Shown here in pieces: positions 24,935-36,475 of a stretch of 64,000 nt of DNA. The notes below the pieces were generated by a model that had not been told where the DNA came from, made no database searches, and saw only the letters and a program-made list of their open reading frames with translations. Made by a program: the position numbers and the translations under genes. This DNA comes from Cololabis saira (Eukaryota > Chordata > Actinopteri > Beloniformes > Belonidae), in contig NC_084587.1 of the NCBI RefSeq assembly GCF_033807715.1, positions 19,443,017 through 19,507,016 of the forward strand. Reading direction: 5' to 3'. The first letter of the stretch is position 1. Each line of letters starts with the position of its first letter.

Positions 24935-25924
24935 CCTTCACCAAACAAAAATAACTTCCATGTGCACAAACAGCTCAAATTTGATATCAATAGACGCAAA
25001 GACAGATTCTCCAAACGTATCCTCATTTATCAGAAATGTACAGTTCAACAGTTTACACTCTAAATACTTAAAATTTACATATTTGGAATTATTCTACAAA
25101 ATATGAGAATCAGTTCTTCCTTTTTGCAAAAGTCATATATTAAGGACTATATTTGCAATACAAGGAGAAAGAGAGGTATCACCAAACCTCCACAGAGAGG
25201 AGTCAGTTAAAACCCACTCTGTGACCAAATTGGAGACGCATATCACAAGAAAATGACATGTGTTATCACCTGGCATAAGAAATAAAGTGAACTTCATGTG
25301 GTTTTACAAGAAATGCTGGACAAGTGGCGTTTTTGTCAACACAGCAGAACTAAAAGCCACCGTGTGGTCAGAAGTGGTATTGCTGCATAGAGTGGCTTTA
25401 AAATATGCTCTGAAGCCAGTTGTTAATAACTGCTAGATATATACAGATCTACTTTAAAATTGAATATTTTCTATAAAACTGCAAAAACTGTAGAAACAAT
25501 AAACATGTATATTATTCAGCCTTTTATGTAAAGTCAAAAACTAGTCTATCTGAGCAGAATAAACCAAGTGTGTCTTTTATAACGTTTTATTTGAACTTGA
25601 ATTAACATTCCAATATCAAATCAGTGCTTTCCGTCAGAATCGACCCTTGACACCGATACTGGATGGGATCAGTCTCAACCTTATTAACTTCTAACAGCCA
25701 AGTCATGTTTGAATGAGAGTTCGCACAAACCAAAGCTGACTGATTATTTCTATCGCTTCATTTCAACTGCTAGGAGGCCGTGTCTGTGACGAGATGGATC
25801 ACTTAATGTGTTGGACCCAGGTCTGTTTATCTGTGTGCTCCATTAATGCCCTACACATCTGCTTTTGTGAAGCAATACTGACTGAAGCTGCAGAAGGAGC
25901 CGGAGTTAGTAAGAGGGTTAATAA

Positions 25925-26991
25925 TAGGGGTGTAATGATACACTAATCTCACGATACGGTACGATACACGATATTGAGGTCACGATAACGATACAATACG
26001 ATATTATAGCAGTATTTTTTTAACAACCTTGAATGAGGAACATATGACTGGAAAAAATTGTCTTTTATTTGAAAGACACAAAATACAAAACAATACTGTG
26101 TGTTTGCCCTATTGTTCCAGTTTGTAATGCTTTATAACTGTTTAAGTTTTAAAGAGAAAGCCAGGCCAACCATTTTCCACAAACTGAACTAAAAGTAAAT
26201 GTCAGGTTTGCATTATGATCTTCAGTTTCATACAAGTACAAATATTTTGCCACAAACTGAATAGTTTCTCTCATGTATGATTTTACTTTTTTCTTTTTAC
26301 AGAAATGTAACAACTAAAATTAAGTAAATAATTAAAAGTAAAATAAATACATACAATTTTACATCATAAAAAAGATTTATTCTTGCTCACCTTATAAGTG
26401 TAAGAGGAGATTTATTTTTGTTAAGAAGGTTATTTTGGTAATCCAGCGTTCATTATTTTATAAATGTATTCTTGATATTCTGATGTAAATCAGGGACTAT
26501 AATTTCACTAGTCAGTTTATCTGTAGCGCTTAGTCTGTTTTAGATTGGGCGGAGTGATACGCCACAGTACGGCACTAGGTGCTGTGTTGATGTTCTAAAA
26601 TCCTACGCTGTTGAGGGACATTAAAGTACACTGGAACTCAGCAGAAGTTTTCCCCGTGTTTATCCTACTCACGACCCAAAAAAGGTCTAATTTAATAAGG
26701 TAAGGCTTAACTCTACACCAGACTTACATAAGTAAAAGTTCAGAGCTCAAAACCCCCAAGAGTCCCGTGATCGGAACCGCAAAACAGGACTAGTTTCTTC
26801 TGAGCGGAGTAAGATTTTGGTCCGCGGGTCGAGGCGCGGTCGGCACGCGTGGTCGGATGCGCGTTACTAGTCAACACAATAGATTAATATTAATAACCCA
26901 ATATCGTGATACAGTTTGTCACCTCCACGACACGTTTCGTGACGTTTTTGTGTCGCGAAATTTCGTGGTACGATATATTGTTACACCCCTA
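25925..26991. mobile_element. non-autonomous hAT-type element with perfect 8-bp TSD
   Basis: The inverted tips are TAGGGGTGTAATGATA and, inverted from the right, TAGGGGTGTAACAATA. The flanks are the identical octamer GTTAATAA (25917-25924 and 26992-26999). Subterminal CGATA-type motifs (ACGATACGGTACGATAC) are repeated. The interior is AT-rich with a GC-rich block at about 26790-26870. No transposase frame was found. Confidence 0.9.
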
Positions 26992-27522
26992 GTTAATAAT
27001 CATGATTATTCAAAAAATATTTGCCTATGACTTTTGAAGAATGTTGCATTTATCAAACCCATGAAGAACAAAAAACTTTACTTTTCTATCGAAATAAAAT
27101 AATTATACTGTCATACAGATTTTTTTCTGCTAATTTTTGTGCTATACTGATTTTGGCCAAGAAACAAAATGATAATCAGAACTACAGAGATGCCAAGCTT
27201 CTGTTTTAGACTTCTTACATGTAGAACTGGACCGAGTGTAATTGATGCTTTTTTAGTTCTAATGAGTTCATTAATTTTCAATCTGCTGCTGAACTTGGCT
27301 GAACTTGGCGTTCTCAAAGCAGACGAAGAGTGTCAAGAAGAGTGCTGTTGATAGTTGAATGTCCATCCTAAAGACAAAGGGGGGTAAGTGTTTCCCTTGA
27401 TTGCCCCTGGACAGCATAATTACCCCCCCCCTGTGTGCAAGTGTAATAAAAGATCTTGACAACCAGAGTCATGCCATTAATCACCTCTCATTGGTAAAGT
27501 TACCAGAAGGGATCCTACTCAC

Positions 27523-28071
27523 CTCCTCTGACAGCTTCTCCAGCCTCTCATCCAGCTCCAGCCGCTCAAACGCCCGCGCCTTCAGCCTGGCCAAGCCCTC
27601 CTCGTAGGCCGCTTCCACGGCGCTCGCTGCCACGTTAGCTGCCACCGCGACAGCCGTGCTGGGGTTTCCGTGCGGACCTGGGTCTGCGGATGTCATCGCT
27701 TTCTTGGCAAAAATCTCCCCCAAGGGGAACTCCACATTAGGGATGTACCTGGCTGCAGAGTTGGAGTTCGCCGGGGTCAAACTCAAGTCGTCCGCGCAAG
27801 GAAGCTCGCGGCAAGGAAAGTGCCGCTCCTTCAAAGCCGAGGGCCGAAGGGGCTCGAAAGGGTCGTTGTTGTTGGCGGGTGCGAGGAGGGCTCCCTCGGC
27901 GACGAGGGGCAGCAGGGCGGCGGCGTCACACACGCTGTTGGATTTGGAGAGGACGTAGAGAGTCTCGTACGTGTGGTTGTACTCCAGGTGGGCTCGTAAG
28001 GACGACAGGCTTCGGAAGCGCTTGTGCTCCCCGCAGCGAGGACAGCGGTATGGCAGGTCCAGAGAGGCCAT
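27523..28071 (-). CDS. fbxo41: fbxo41 first coding exon (residues 1-183), C2H2 zinc finger
   Basis: First coding exon of F-box only protein 41, a neuron-enriched substrate-recognition subunit of SCF (Skp1-Cul1-F-box) ubiquitin ligases. The N-terminus MASLDLPYRCPRCGEH is what I recall for vertebrate FBXO41. A C2H2 finger is visible at C10, C13, H28 and H33. A low-complexity Ala/Pro-rich linker follows (about 45-150), and a coiled coil starts at about 155 (EEGLARLKARAFERLELDERLEKLSEE). The start is supported by a purine at -3 and G at +4, and by an in-frame TGA at 28105-28107 upstream. The exon ends in GAG GAG before the consensus donor GTGAGT (27522-27517), phase 0. The next exon resumes with V-E-Q-K-I, as in the family. 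The homologous N-terminus of ZNF365 was considered, but the opening residues and the linker fit FBXO41 better. The C-terminal F-box is outside the window, so this is a partial gene. Confidence 0.93.
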
Positions 28072-28298
28072 TCCGTGCAGTGACTGCGGGAGAAGAAGCG
28101 GCGCTCACGCAGCACAACGTCGGCGCCGGTATGAGGCCATGGGGGTCGAGCGGCTGGCAGATCCTGTCATGGTGAGAACAGGGCGACTGGCAGAGGTCAG
28201 CAGGAGGAAGAGAGCCAGGTCAGTTACATGACTGCGCAGAGCTGCACCAGCCGACGGGTCTCTCTACTTCATCCGCCATGGTTCCTCAGCCTGAAGAC
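28072..28298 (-). other. fbxo41: fbxo41 5' UTR part of the start-codon exon (two candidate acceptors)
   Basis: Upstream of the start codon the minus strand shows two plausible 3' splice sites. The distal one is a long pyrimidine tract ending TTCAG, giving an exon start at 28298. The proximal one, CTTCTTCTCCCGCAG, gives an exon start at 28083 and leaves only 12 nt of leader. If the distal site is used, the 227-nt leader is GC-rich and holds an ATG in a perfect Kozak context (accATGG) at 28279. Which site is used cannot be decided from DNA alone. I favour the distal one, because the proximal one would fuse the upstream ATG of the candidate first exon into a frame that overlaps the main start. 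Confidence 0.6.
28220..28279 (-). CDS. short upstream ORF (19 codons) in the fbxo41 leader
   Basis: An ATG with A at -3 and G at +4 opens a 19-codon frame (MADEVERPVGWCSSAQSCN) that stops at TGA (28222-28220), well before the fbxo41 start at 28071. It is present only if the distal splice acceptor (28298) or an unspliced leader is used. uORFs of this kind typically lower translation of the main frame; that role here is inference. It could simply be chance in a GC-rich leader. Confidence 0.4.
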   Translation of the reverse strand: MADEVERPVGWCSSAQSCN

Positions 28299-31200
28299 CT
28301 GAACAGAGGAGGGAAAACAAAAAACCAGTCAGAGCTGATGGTTCCCTACTGGATTCATTTTGATGCAAGCTACAGGAAATCGTAGTACTGGGCCATAATA
28401 TCCAATATATCATTGGTCCAGTTTTCAGTCTTGCGATCTGGATATTCAACGTCTTTTGGTTCATTTGTTTGTTTTTTTCTCTTGCAAAAAGCAAACTACA
28501 TTTTCAGCATATTATTGTTGTCAATGCAACCAACAGGACTTAAAGGCCTTTCAGAGAAGGCTGTACCGGTGAAAATCGTGACCACGACACCAGGAGAAAA
28601 GCTGTCCAGGAAGTGATCCATTGATAATAAGTAGTTTTTTAAGGTGCCGAAGCATGCGGTATCTTTCTGTTTTATCAATGAAAATAGATGTGGATTCAGA
28701 TGTTTTGATCAGGAGCAGGAGGTGAGCTGCGGCAAAGAAGACGAGTGTCTGTAGGTTGATATCCTCAAACATTAACTGAAGTTGAGAGTTCAGGCTCATC
28801 CAGGCGCTGGAGATGTTCACTGATCATATCAGGAATACGTAGCTGCTGGAGAGAGAAGCTCAAGATAACAGCTGAACATTTCCAAGGAACATTGTACTGT
28901 AAAAAAAAAAAGGACAAAATGTCTCTACCAGTTGTTAAATACACCTTTTAAGCCCAACTGTTCATATCACAGCATGTCTTTATACTTGCATCGTGCAGCC
29001 CAGCCAGGAAAGTTTTACATCACCAAAACTAGCCTGTGTGTGTTTGTGCTGTCAGATTATCTGTCCTTGTCCCACAACACACAGACATCAGTGGATTTCA
29101 GAGTACAGCGAAGCACCCACTGCTTCCTTTCCCAAAGTCCCACAAGGCTCAGACTATCCGTAGTAATCCACCAAAACTCTGGAGTCCAGAAAATGATGTT
29201 CAGATCAGCTGGTAGTAAGCTCAGCTGGCAATCAGATTTCACTACATAGCCCTGTAAAATGTCTAAAAGTAACTTTTTAATCAATTAAAAAAATGCTGGA
29301 GCATCAAATTCCGATTATAGTCATACATCAGTTTTCTTTACATCACTTTAGGAGCCCATCCTGCTGTATTTACTACCTCAGATCTGGTAGAGACCACAGT
29401 CTCTTCTATCATTTAGCAATAATGGTTCACGAAACTTGAGACCTTCCAAAAGGGTTAAAAAGCAAATGTCCGCCCTTGAAGTCCGACATACTCATAGGAA
29501 GAGTCTGAGAGACTCTGGAAATGGAAGTGGATCCATTAGTGAGAGTGCTTGTTAGTGCCTGCGTCATTTTCCAGTCTTAAGCCTACGAGGTCAGACTAGA
29601 TAACATTAAGTCTTTTACAAAAAGATCCGATCACCCACACAGCCTCTTCAAGCGGCTCTCGTTTTTGAAGTTCTTTGTAAATCTTAAATGCTGTCTTATG
29701 TTTCAAACAATACCACTGTACCGAAGAATAGGAAGAAATCAACATGCGTTCTTTTCCAATAAACTAATCAAAAACACACAACTGCAATCAACCAACAGAC
29801 CTGAATGGTATTCTTAACATTTGTTATTTCTGTCTGCTACTCAGATTGTCAGGAATGTGTGACCTGCCTGAACACTGCATTTCTTTTTGTTTGTTTTATC
29901 CAATTACCCAGAACTTCAACATCCTGGTGAAATGAGGATTCGGCAGGCCTCTATTGATTCTCCTACATCCGATTCTCCAGTTTTAATGCTTTTTTTTTTT
30001 CTAAATGCCATCAGTCTCACCATCGCACAGGCAAATAAAGTGAGCTCTTCGCTCTGACGAGATGAGTCTTTTAATATAAAGAGCTACGAAGACAAAATCT
30101 GTAACACGGTAGAAGATCATCAGGGCATTTTTGAGGTTAAGTTTCCCAACTACTTACAGTAACTATACAACACTGAATATCTGAAGTATGTTGATAAGGT
30201 AGCAGCAAGGGCGGGTAGAAAATCATACTTGATGAAAAAGACATACATTAAATTGAGGTGTACATGCACAAAACACCAGTTGATTATCTGGGAATGGTCA
30301 AAGAGAGGAAACGGTACGAGCTGTTTGATATGATTTATTCAGGAGACAAACGACAAAAGAAAAGAAAATGAGCATGTCTGAAGAAATGGATTTGTACACA
30401 TGGATAGCAGAGATTGTCTACGAAACAGACAGAGCTGAACGTACCGGTAAGTAAACAATCTTTTGAAACCTGAGCTGTCTGCTGTGTTGTGGAATGATGC
30501 ATTGTGTCTCCCGCTTGTATAGCGGATTTTCTCCCTCAGTTACCTCACCCGATTTTTTAACTCTCTCATTGGCTGCAGCTCAAATAGGGATTCCCCTGAC
30601 AGTTTGATGCCAAGTATTTGACGAGTCTTTGAGTCATTCACACATAATGATCGAGTGTCTAATTGAAACTGCCTACCAATTTGCCACTGAACTACCGGTG
30701 AGCTCTGCAACTAGCAAATCCAGCCTGGACGTGACCTAAGTTGTTTCATTGCCAATATAGCACTTGTTGCCATGGGATTTTCATTCTTTAAAAAACATTG
30801 CATGCTGTTGTACACAAATTATACTTCAAACCAAATATTACATTCTGCAGTATTTGTTTATATATCTCAAGTAATGCTGTCATTGCAATTTTCAATAGTG
30901 ATCTTACACGTTTTCCTGAGATTGTGCAGTTTTCCTTGATGTCTAATTTTTTGAAGCTTTGCATATGATGCATGCACTTAAAATGTAATATTAAAATAAA
31001 ACAAACAACCTATCAATCTGGTCTGTATTCTGATTACCAGCTGAACAATTGGTGGATCTCTAAAAAAAACCTTCCTTAGCTTTTTCCCACGGCGGACCGC
31101 TGCCTTCCACGTATGGATATGGCATATAGGTTTCTGCACCAGACCAACCAGCTGAAGGGCAGTCAGCTTCACCCAGAACCATGGCCACCATTGCAGAATC

Positions 31201-33043
31201 TCTAAAATAAAACCATAATAAAAAACTAAAACCCAAGCTTTGAATTTTTCTTCTTTTTTTTTTGTCTGCAAAATTCTTAACCCAAGTTGGCCCCTCTTCC
31301 CTGACATGAATAACGTTTTTGTTTGATTGTAATCTAACAAGTTCTCCCATGATTCCCATCATGCCTGATGATGTTCAACACCTGCTCAGCTCACGCTGTA
31401 GCCTACAATACTGCAGCAGCTATAATCATCATACAAAGCAAATATTAAATATCTCCTCCAGCAGGCAGCTTGGCTAATAAAAGGAAAATAAAAAAAGCAC
31501 CATTTCCCAGAACTTGGACTGTTTAATATGCTGTTTCTGCCAAATATTGAAGCCCACATGGCCTGCATCTCAACTGCTGCCCATGTAGTGACAGCGTGTG
31601 CAGTCTGCATTTAAAAAATGGGCCATTTATCCTCTAACAACGGAAAGGCAATTCAACAGTGGAGCTTGGACCATAACAGACTCAGTTTCTCTCTTTGAGA
31701 ACATTCTATAGTGGCTATTAATGAAGGAAACAGCAAGCGCTGGGGGTGTAATGATAAATTACAGATTCAGACCATACTTCACAGAGGGCTCACAAAGTGG
31801 AAATCCCCAGAAGTCACAGAGGCTATTATTAAAGGTCTGGCGAGGCGGCATCAAAGAGTTAACTGGCAAGTCGTGCCCACTCATTAAACAAGGAAGATTT
31901 TACAGACCCAGTCACTAGACTGCAGAGAGCAAGCATTCCCTTAAAAGTACTCGGTGAGGTTTTTAAACAGGCAGGAAATGGAAGAAGGAAAAGCTGTTCG
32001 GTAGCCGTGCTGCGTGTGGAGCTCAGCTGAGACATTCCTAAGGAGAGCACGATGCAAAAATAGCAGGAGCAGCTACGAACAGACAGGAAGACGGATAGAG
32101 ACAGAGAGATGGATGTGATAATAAATTGTCATCTGCAAAGCAGCCACTCCACAGTTCCGTTGCTTATCAGCCCTCTGTGACTGAAATCACGCAGCTGCTC
32201 TTATGTGTATTCCCTCACTGCTTCAGCTCTTCTTCTCTCACAGAAGTAAAATTCTGATTGTTCTTTCCAACAAGTCTAAGCCACACTGTCTGGGTTCCAG
32301 CGACCAATCAAAAGAGCGGGCAAATCCCCATCTCAGACAATTACAGTCTCAATCCCATATCCTTAAAACCGCCAATCAATATGAGAAAATCAATGTGGCA
32401 AAAAATAGAAAACCAAATGCACCAAGGAGGCGTCAGATCAGACAACTTATCAAAGTCTACAACACAAATAAACAGTGATTTTAAACCAGTCTACTTCTTT
32501 ATTCGTTTTGATTTTATTAAAATAAGGCAGAACCAAAAGAATCCCTGGACAATAAGCGTTTATTGTCATTCCTGCTCTGATCAGATGCTCATTTGTAACG
32601 ACGTCAACAACACATTTGGGCTGAAGCACTATTTTGGGATGCAAACAAACACAAAATGGCTCTGTATAACAACCCTACAAAGCAGCCACCTGGTGCTGAG
32701 GCACGACATCACACTGAGTGTAAAGCATTAGTGTCATGGAACAAAGTGTTTTTACTAGTTTTCATCATCTTTCTCTAATGTTCATCCAGGGAATTAGAAA
32801 AAAGATCCAAATACTATTACTGGCATGTGCAAAATTTACAACTTTTAAGCGACAGCTTCAGAAATCCAACTAAGGCCACGTTTACACGTAGCCGGGTATT
32901 TACAAAAACGGATATTTTCCCCTCTACGTTTTCAAAAAAATCCTCGTTTACACGGACCCGCATGAAAACGCTCTTAACGTCATGCAAGCCAATCAGAATC
33001 CTGGAAAAACATCAACAAATGACACGTGTGTAACTTCCAGTTA

Positions 33044-33173
33044 AGGCTGATTTATGGTTCCGCGTTACATTAACGCAGAGCCTACGGCGTAGGGTACGCG
33101 GCGACGCGCACGTACCTTGCGCGTCGCCGCGTACCCTACGCCGTCGATTTAACGCGGAACCATAATTCAGGCT
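33044..33173. mobile_element. palindromic MITE with a perfect 27-bp CpG-rich hairpin
   Basis: The ends are AGGCTGATTTATGG and its inverted counterpart. The core is an exact inverted repeat, 33084-33110 against 33118-33144, with a 7-base loop (CGTACCT). The arms contain CGCGGCGACGCGCA. The left flank is TTA; the right flank has become TCA. Confidence 0.85.
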
Positions 33174-33223
33174 TCATGCTGCTGGCTGACGCGCTCACAG
33201 GCTTGAATGAGCAGGAGGCTGGA

Positions 33224-33224
<1 letters not shown>

Positions 33225-33258
<34 letters not shown>
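33225..33258. repeat. G34 homopolymer
   Basis: An unbroken run of 34 G on the plus strand inside the Harbinger-type MITE. It could form G-quadruplexes. The exact length may be unreliable because long homopolymers are hard to sequence. Confidence 0.9.
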
Positions 33259-33259
<1 letters not shown>

Positions 33260-34680
33260 GTTACTTTTAAGTGTGACTTTAGAATATTAAACAGGTAAAA
33301 TACAAGAAAATATTGACGGTGGCCAAACTAATTGTAAACCCAGGTCGCACACATGACGCTGGTGAGTTTCTGGTGCATAATGTGACGTTCTGAAGCTTAA
33401 ATCTCCGTTTTCCTCCGTTTTCCTCCGTTTAGACGCAAACGGGGAAAACAGAGTTTTTGAAAATCTCCACTTTGGCCGGAGTTTTCAGAAATGATCGTTT
33501 TTGGTGACTTTGACCGCCGTTTCCGTGTAAACGAACGGCCAAAACGCATGAAAACGCCTCCGTTTTTGTAAATACCCGGCTACGTGTAAACGGGGCCTAA
33601 AACTGCCGGATTTATTGATTCAGTTATCCCGCTCTTTAACGCAAAGTTGATGCTGGAATACATTTTCCCATTTTTTTTCAATCGATCAAACCAGTACCAG
33701 CTTGGAAATGGTCAAACTAGCATTAAAATCTGTCATGTGGAGACACGTAAAGGCCAACAGGAAGCATTTGTTCTTGCAGCAAGGTTACGGGTGACAGTAA
33801 CGGTATCAGCGCGACCAGGAATGACTCTTTATCTGTTACTGCTTACATGAGAGCAGTTACCTTTGAGTCAGGCGGTGTCCATAAGTGGGAGCAATCCCAC
33901 TTTCCTTTATCAAATGAAGGTTTCTGAAACCACAAGCCAAAGATGAATACGTTCATACATACGGCGTAAAAGGAGAAAAAACTAATTGTGACGGACAATC
34001 TTACGCTACGACCTGATGTCTTCTTACTTTATCTTTTTTGTTTCTTTTCATCACAAATCAATAAAACATGGAAAGTCCAGACAGTGGTTAGGCTACTTCC
34101 ATTTGGATTGTTTAACTGTATTGAATTACATATACCTGTTTGGTTGCCAATGTTTCAGCACTGTAAATAAAATTCCTACATATTTAGGGTTTTCATGGTG
34201 AGCATCTTCTGCCAATTATTATAACTACAAATGCTGCTAAATAATTTACACAAAACTGTTGTTGACTGTAATTAAAAAGAAATAATTTCTGCCAATATTC
34301 CAGATAAGATGTGCAGTATTTAAAGTGCTGTCACTGATTTAACAACACAGCTGCATCGCCAACGGATGGAATAATAAAAGGATTAATATTACACAGTCAT
34401 ACATTTCCATTGTGCTAATTACTTTATTCTAATATTCTTTCTACTTAATTAATCCCTGAAGGGGATCAATCATCATCATTAATAATTCATTATCATGTTT
34501 AGGACCCTGGTGAGGAGAGAAGCTGAGCTTGCACTCATAACAGGGGCGGTGCTATTTTGGTGACCCCAAACAAGATTTTGTTTGTGGCCTCAAAAAACAC
34601 TCCAAGGGCACACACCAAATCACACACACAGATTGAATAAACAGACACTTACAATAGAGACAGACAAATGAATCCAAAAC

Positions 34681-35314
34681 TATGGGGGTATAATTGTTCC
34701 AATATTATTTGTGTGTGTGTATCTCAATCTGTGTGTGTGTAATAAGATTTGTCTGTATTCACATTTGTGTGTGCGTAAAAATATTTGTGTGTCTGTATTC
34801 ACATTTGTGTGTGCGTAAAAATATTTGTGTGTCTGTATTCATATTTATGTGTGCGCAAAAAATCAGCCGGGAGCTCTCGATTGGCTGTCTTTGTACACGT
34901 GGATTTTGACACACTTCTGCCGTGGCAAATCTGTAAATGCGATCCGTGTGTAAAACGATTTGTCCGTAATGTTTCCTTTGCCCTGAGCTCGGACTCACAG
35001 GCTCACGCCAGGCTACAGTAGCAATACAGCCTTCACACCACTAGTCAGCGCGTAGCACTCAGTCAGTACGTTTACATGCAGCAGTTCAATCGGGTTTCTG
35101 TTCGTATAAGACATCGTTCGGACTTTTAAACTGCATGCAAACACCTGAACCCCATCTACTTCGGACCTACGTCGGACATTTAGTAATCGGGTTGCATATG
35201 GAGTAAGATGTGACAAATGTGAATACAGACAAATGTGAATACACTCATCTCATTACAGACACACAGATTGAGATACGCACACACAAATAATATTGGAACA
35301 ATAATACCCCCATA
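34681..35314. mobile_element. long-terminal-inverted-repeat element, TSD CAAAAC
   Basis: Arms of about 100 bases begin TATGGGGGTATAATTGTTCC at left. The right arm, read inverted, begins TATGGGGGTATTATTGTTCC. Both continue with the same ATATTATTTGTGTG and ATCTCAATCTGTGTGT segments. CAAAAC flanks both sides (34675-34680 and 35315-35320). The left arm has an internal direct repeat of a 41-base TCTGTATTCACATTTGTGTG unit. The middle is unrelated and more CpG-rich. Superfamily not settled. Confidence 0.72.
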
Positions 35315-35744
35315 CAAAACACAATATGAGGATTTACTGGTAATATCTTCACCTCCAAACTTCAACAGTTTCCACCGCATCATTACACGCCGCCATCATG
35401 CAGGCAACAGACCAGAGCTCTCACCCCCAGCTTGTCTGTGCACACAAACTGTCCAGTTTTCTGGTAAACTGGACGGTTTGTAACTAAAAGGTCTGAAGTG
35501 ATAACAAATGTACATTTCACTTCCCACATTGTCCATTTCTAGAATGGCCTACACTGAAGTCAGAAAGAAAAAATATGTGGGCCTGACTCACTGAAGTGCT
35601 CAAGACAAAAGCCCTGATTACCTCTGTAAGCTCAAAAGAGCCTGCGAAGCCTGAAAATCACATAATGTGCTTCTGAGAAAAAGCAGCAGTTTGACGCTTC
35701 AAGTTCACCCACTTCTGTAGGAAACGAAGACTCTCGTATTGACC

Positions 35745-36475
35745 GGCCAACGTGGAGCTTCAAACAGTCCTGATACAGGCTGGAGAGAAGTCTCAAACAG
35801 ACAAATAAGGAACTGGAGACGAGCGGAAATGCTTTGAGACAAGAAGTTGAAGACGGGAACTGAGAGCTCCAGTGGGAGAAGGAAGAAGGAGTAAAAGGGA
35901 AAAAAAGATATGAAACGACTGGAAGAGTGATGGAAACAACTTGAGCTCAAGAAAAAAGTAAGTGAGCTGTTCATCATGAAAATAAAAGAAACCAATTGAG
36001 AACTTCCGGTCGAAAAGAAAAAGCTTCAGGAATGGCTTAACGATTTAGAGAAGTCAGAGAAAAATCAGGAGGAAAGTTGGAAAAATAAAGTGGTCAAGAA
36101 AACAGAATTTATGCTGTTAATTCTGAAAACTAGTAAAAACCAACAAAACAACTATAGACTGAATAGAAAAGGCTACAGGAGGAGTATGTACATTTAGAAA
36201 AAAGCTAAGATCAGGATGAGGGACGGGATTAAATGGAGTTCCAGAAAACAGAAGCCGAGCTGTTTATGGCAGAAGTGCAGACAACCGATAAACTACAGAC
36301 TGAAAAGAACTTGCAGAATAGGTTCAAAAACTTAGATTACAAGATAAAAAGTGAGTGCAGGAACAAACATCTTATTAAACTGGTGAATAAACTGAAAAAA
36401 GGAGTGATTTTAAGGTGTAAGAGACTTAAAAAAACAAAAAATCAGCAACAAAGAACTGCAGGATAAAAAAAACTG
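35745..36475 (+). pseudogene. decayed coiled-coil pseudogene or retrocopy
   Basis: Read across shifting frames, the plus strand gives Lys/Glu/Leu-rich, heptad-like segments. These include LERSLKQTNKELETSGNALR, LPVEKKKLQEWLNDLEKSEK and MEFQKTEAELFMAEVQTTDK, broken by several in-frame stops (TGA, TAG) and frameshifts. Purine-rich composition over about 700 bases without intron-like interruptions suggests a processed copy of a long coiled-coil gene. The parent was not identified. Low-complexity A/G-rich DNA is the alternative. Confidence 0.45.

Larger units (their letters stand above)
24640..27522 (-). other. fbxo41: fbxo41 intron between coding exons 1 and 2 (2.9 kb)
   Basis: GTGAGT donor at 27522 and AG acceptor at 24641-24640. 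It contains a Tc1 transposase relic and a hAT element. The rest (24940-25915, 27000-27520) shows no feature apart from a short C run at about 27422. Confidence 0.85.
32874..33597. mobile_element. complete PIF/Harbinger-type MITE with TAA TSD
   Basis: The terminal inverted repeats (GGCCACGTTTACACGTAGCC at left; GGCCCCGTTTACACGTAGCC read inward from the right) extend about 40 bases each. TAA flanks both sides (32871-32873 and 33598-33600). A 3-bp TAA/TTA TSD fits PIF/Harbinger. A smaller palindromic MITE (33044-33173) and a 34-base G run sit inside. It encodes no transposase. Confidence 0.88.

Noticed and set aside
27523..28071. Assignment to znf365 instead of fbxo41
   Set aside because: ZNF365 shares the zinc finger and coiled coil, but the MASLDLPYRCPRCGEH start, linker and IEELLDRADRAEKQ block fit FBXO41 better.
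27656..28231. Several plus-strand ORFs opposite the fbxo41 start exon
   Set aside because: Antisense shadows of a GC-rich coding exon; the minus-strand frame has homology and splice sites.
31060..31362. 100-codon minus-strand ORF with a slightly more coding-like composition
   Set aside because: No recognisable motif, no splice context, no repeat match; cannot be supported as a gene.
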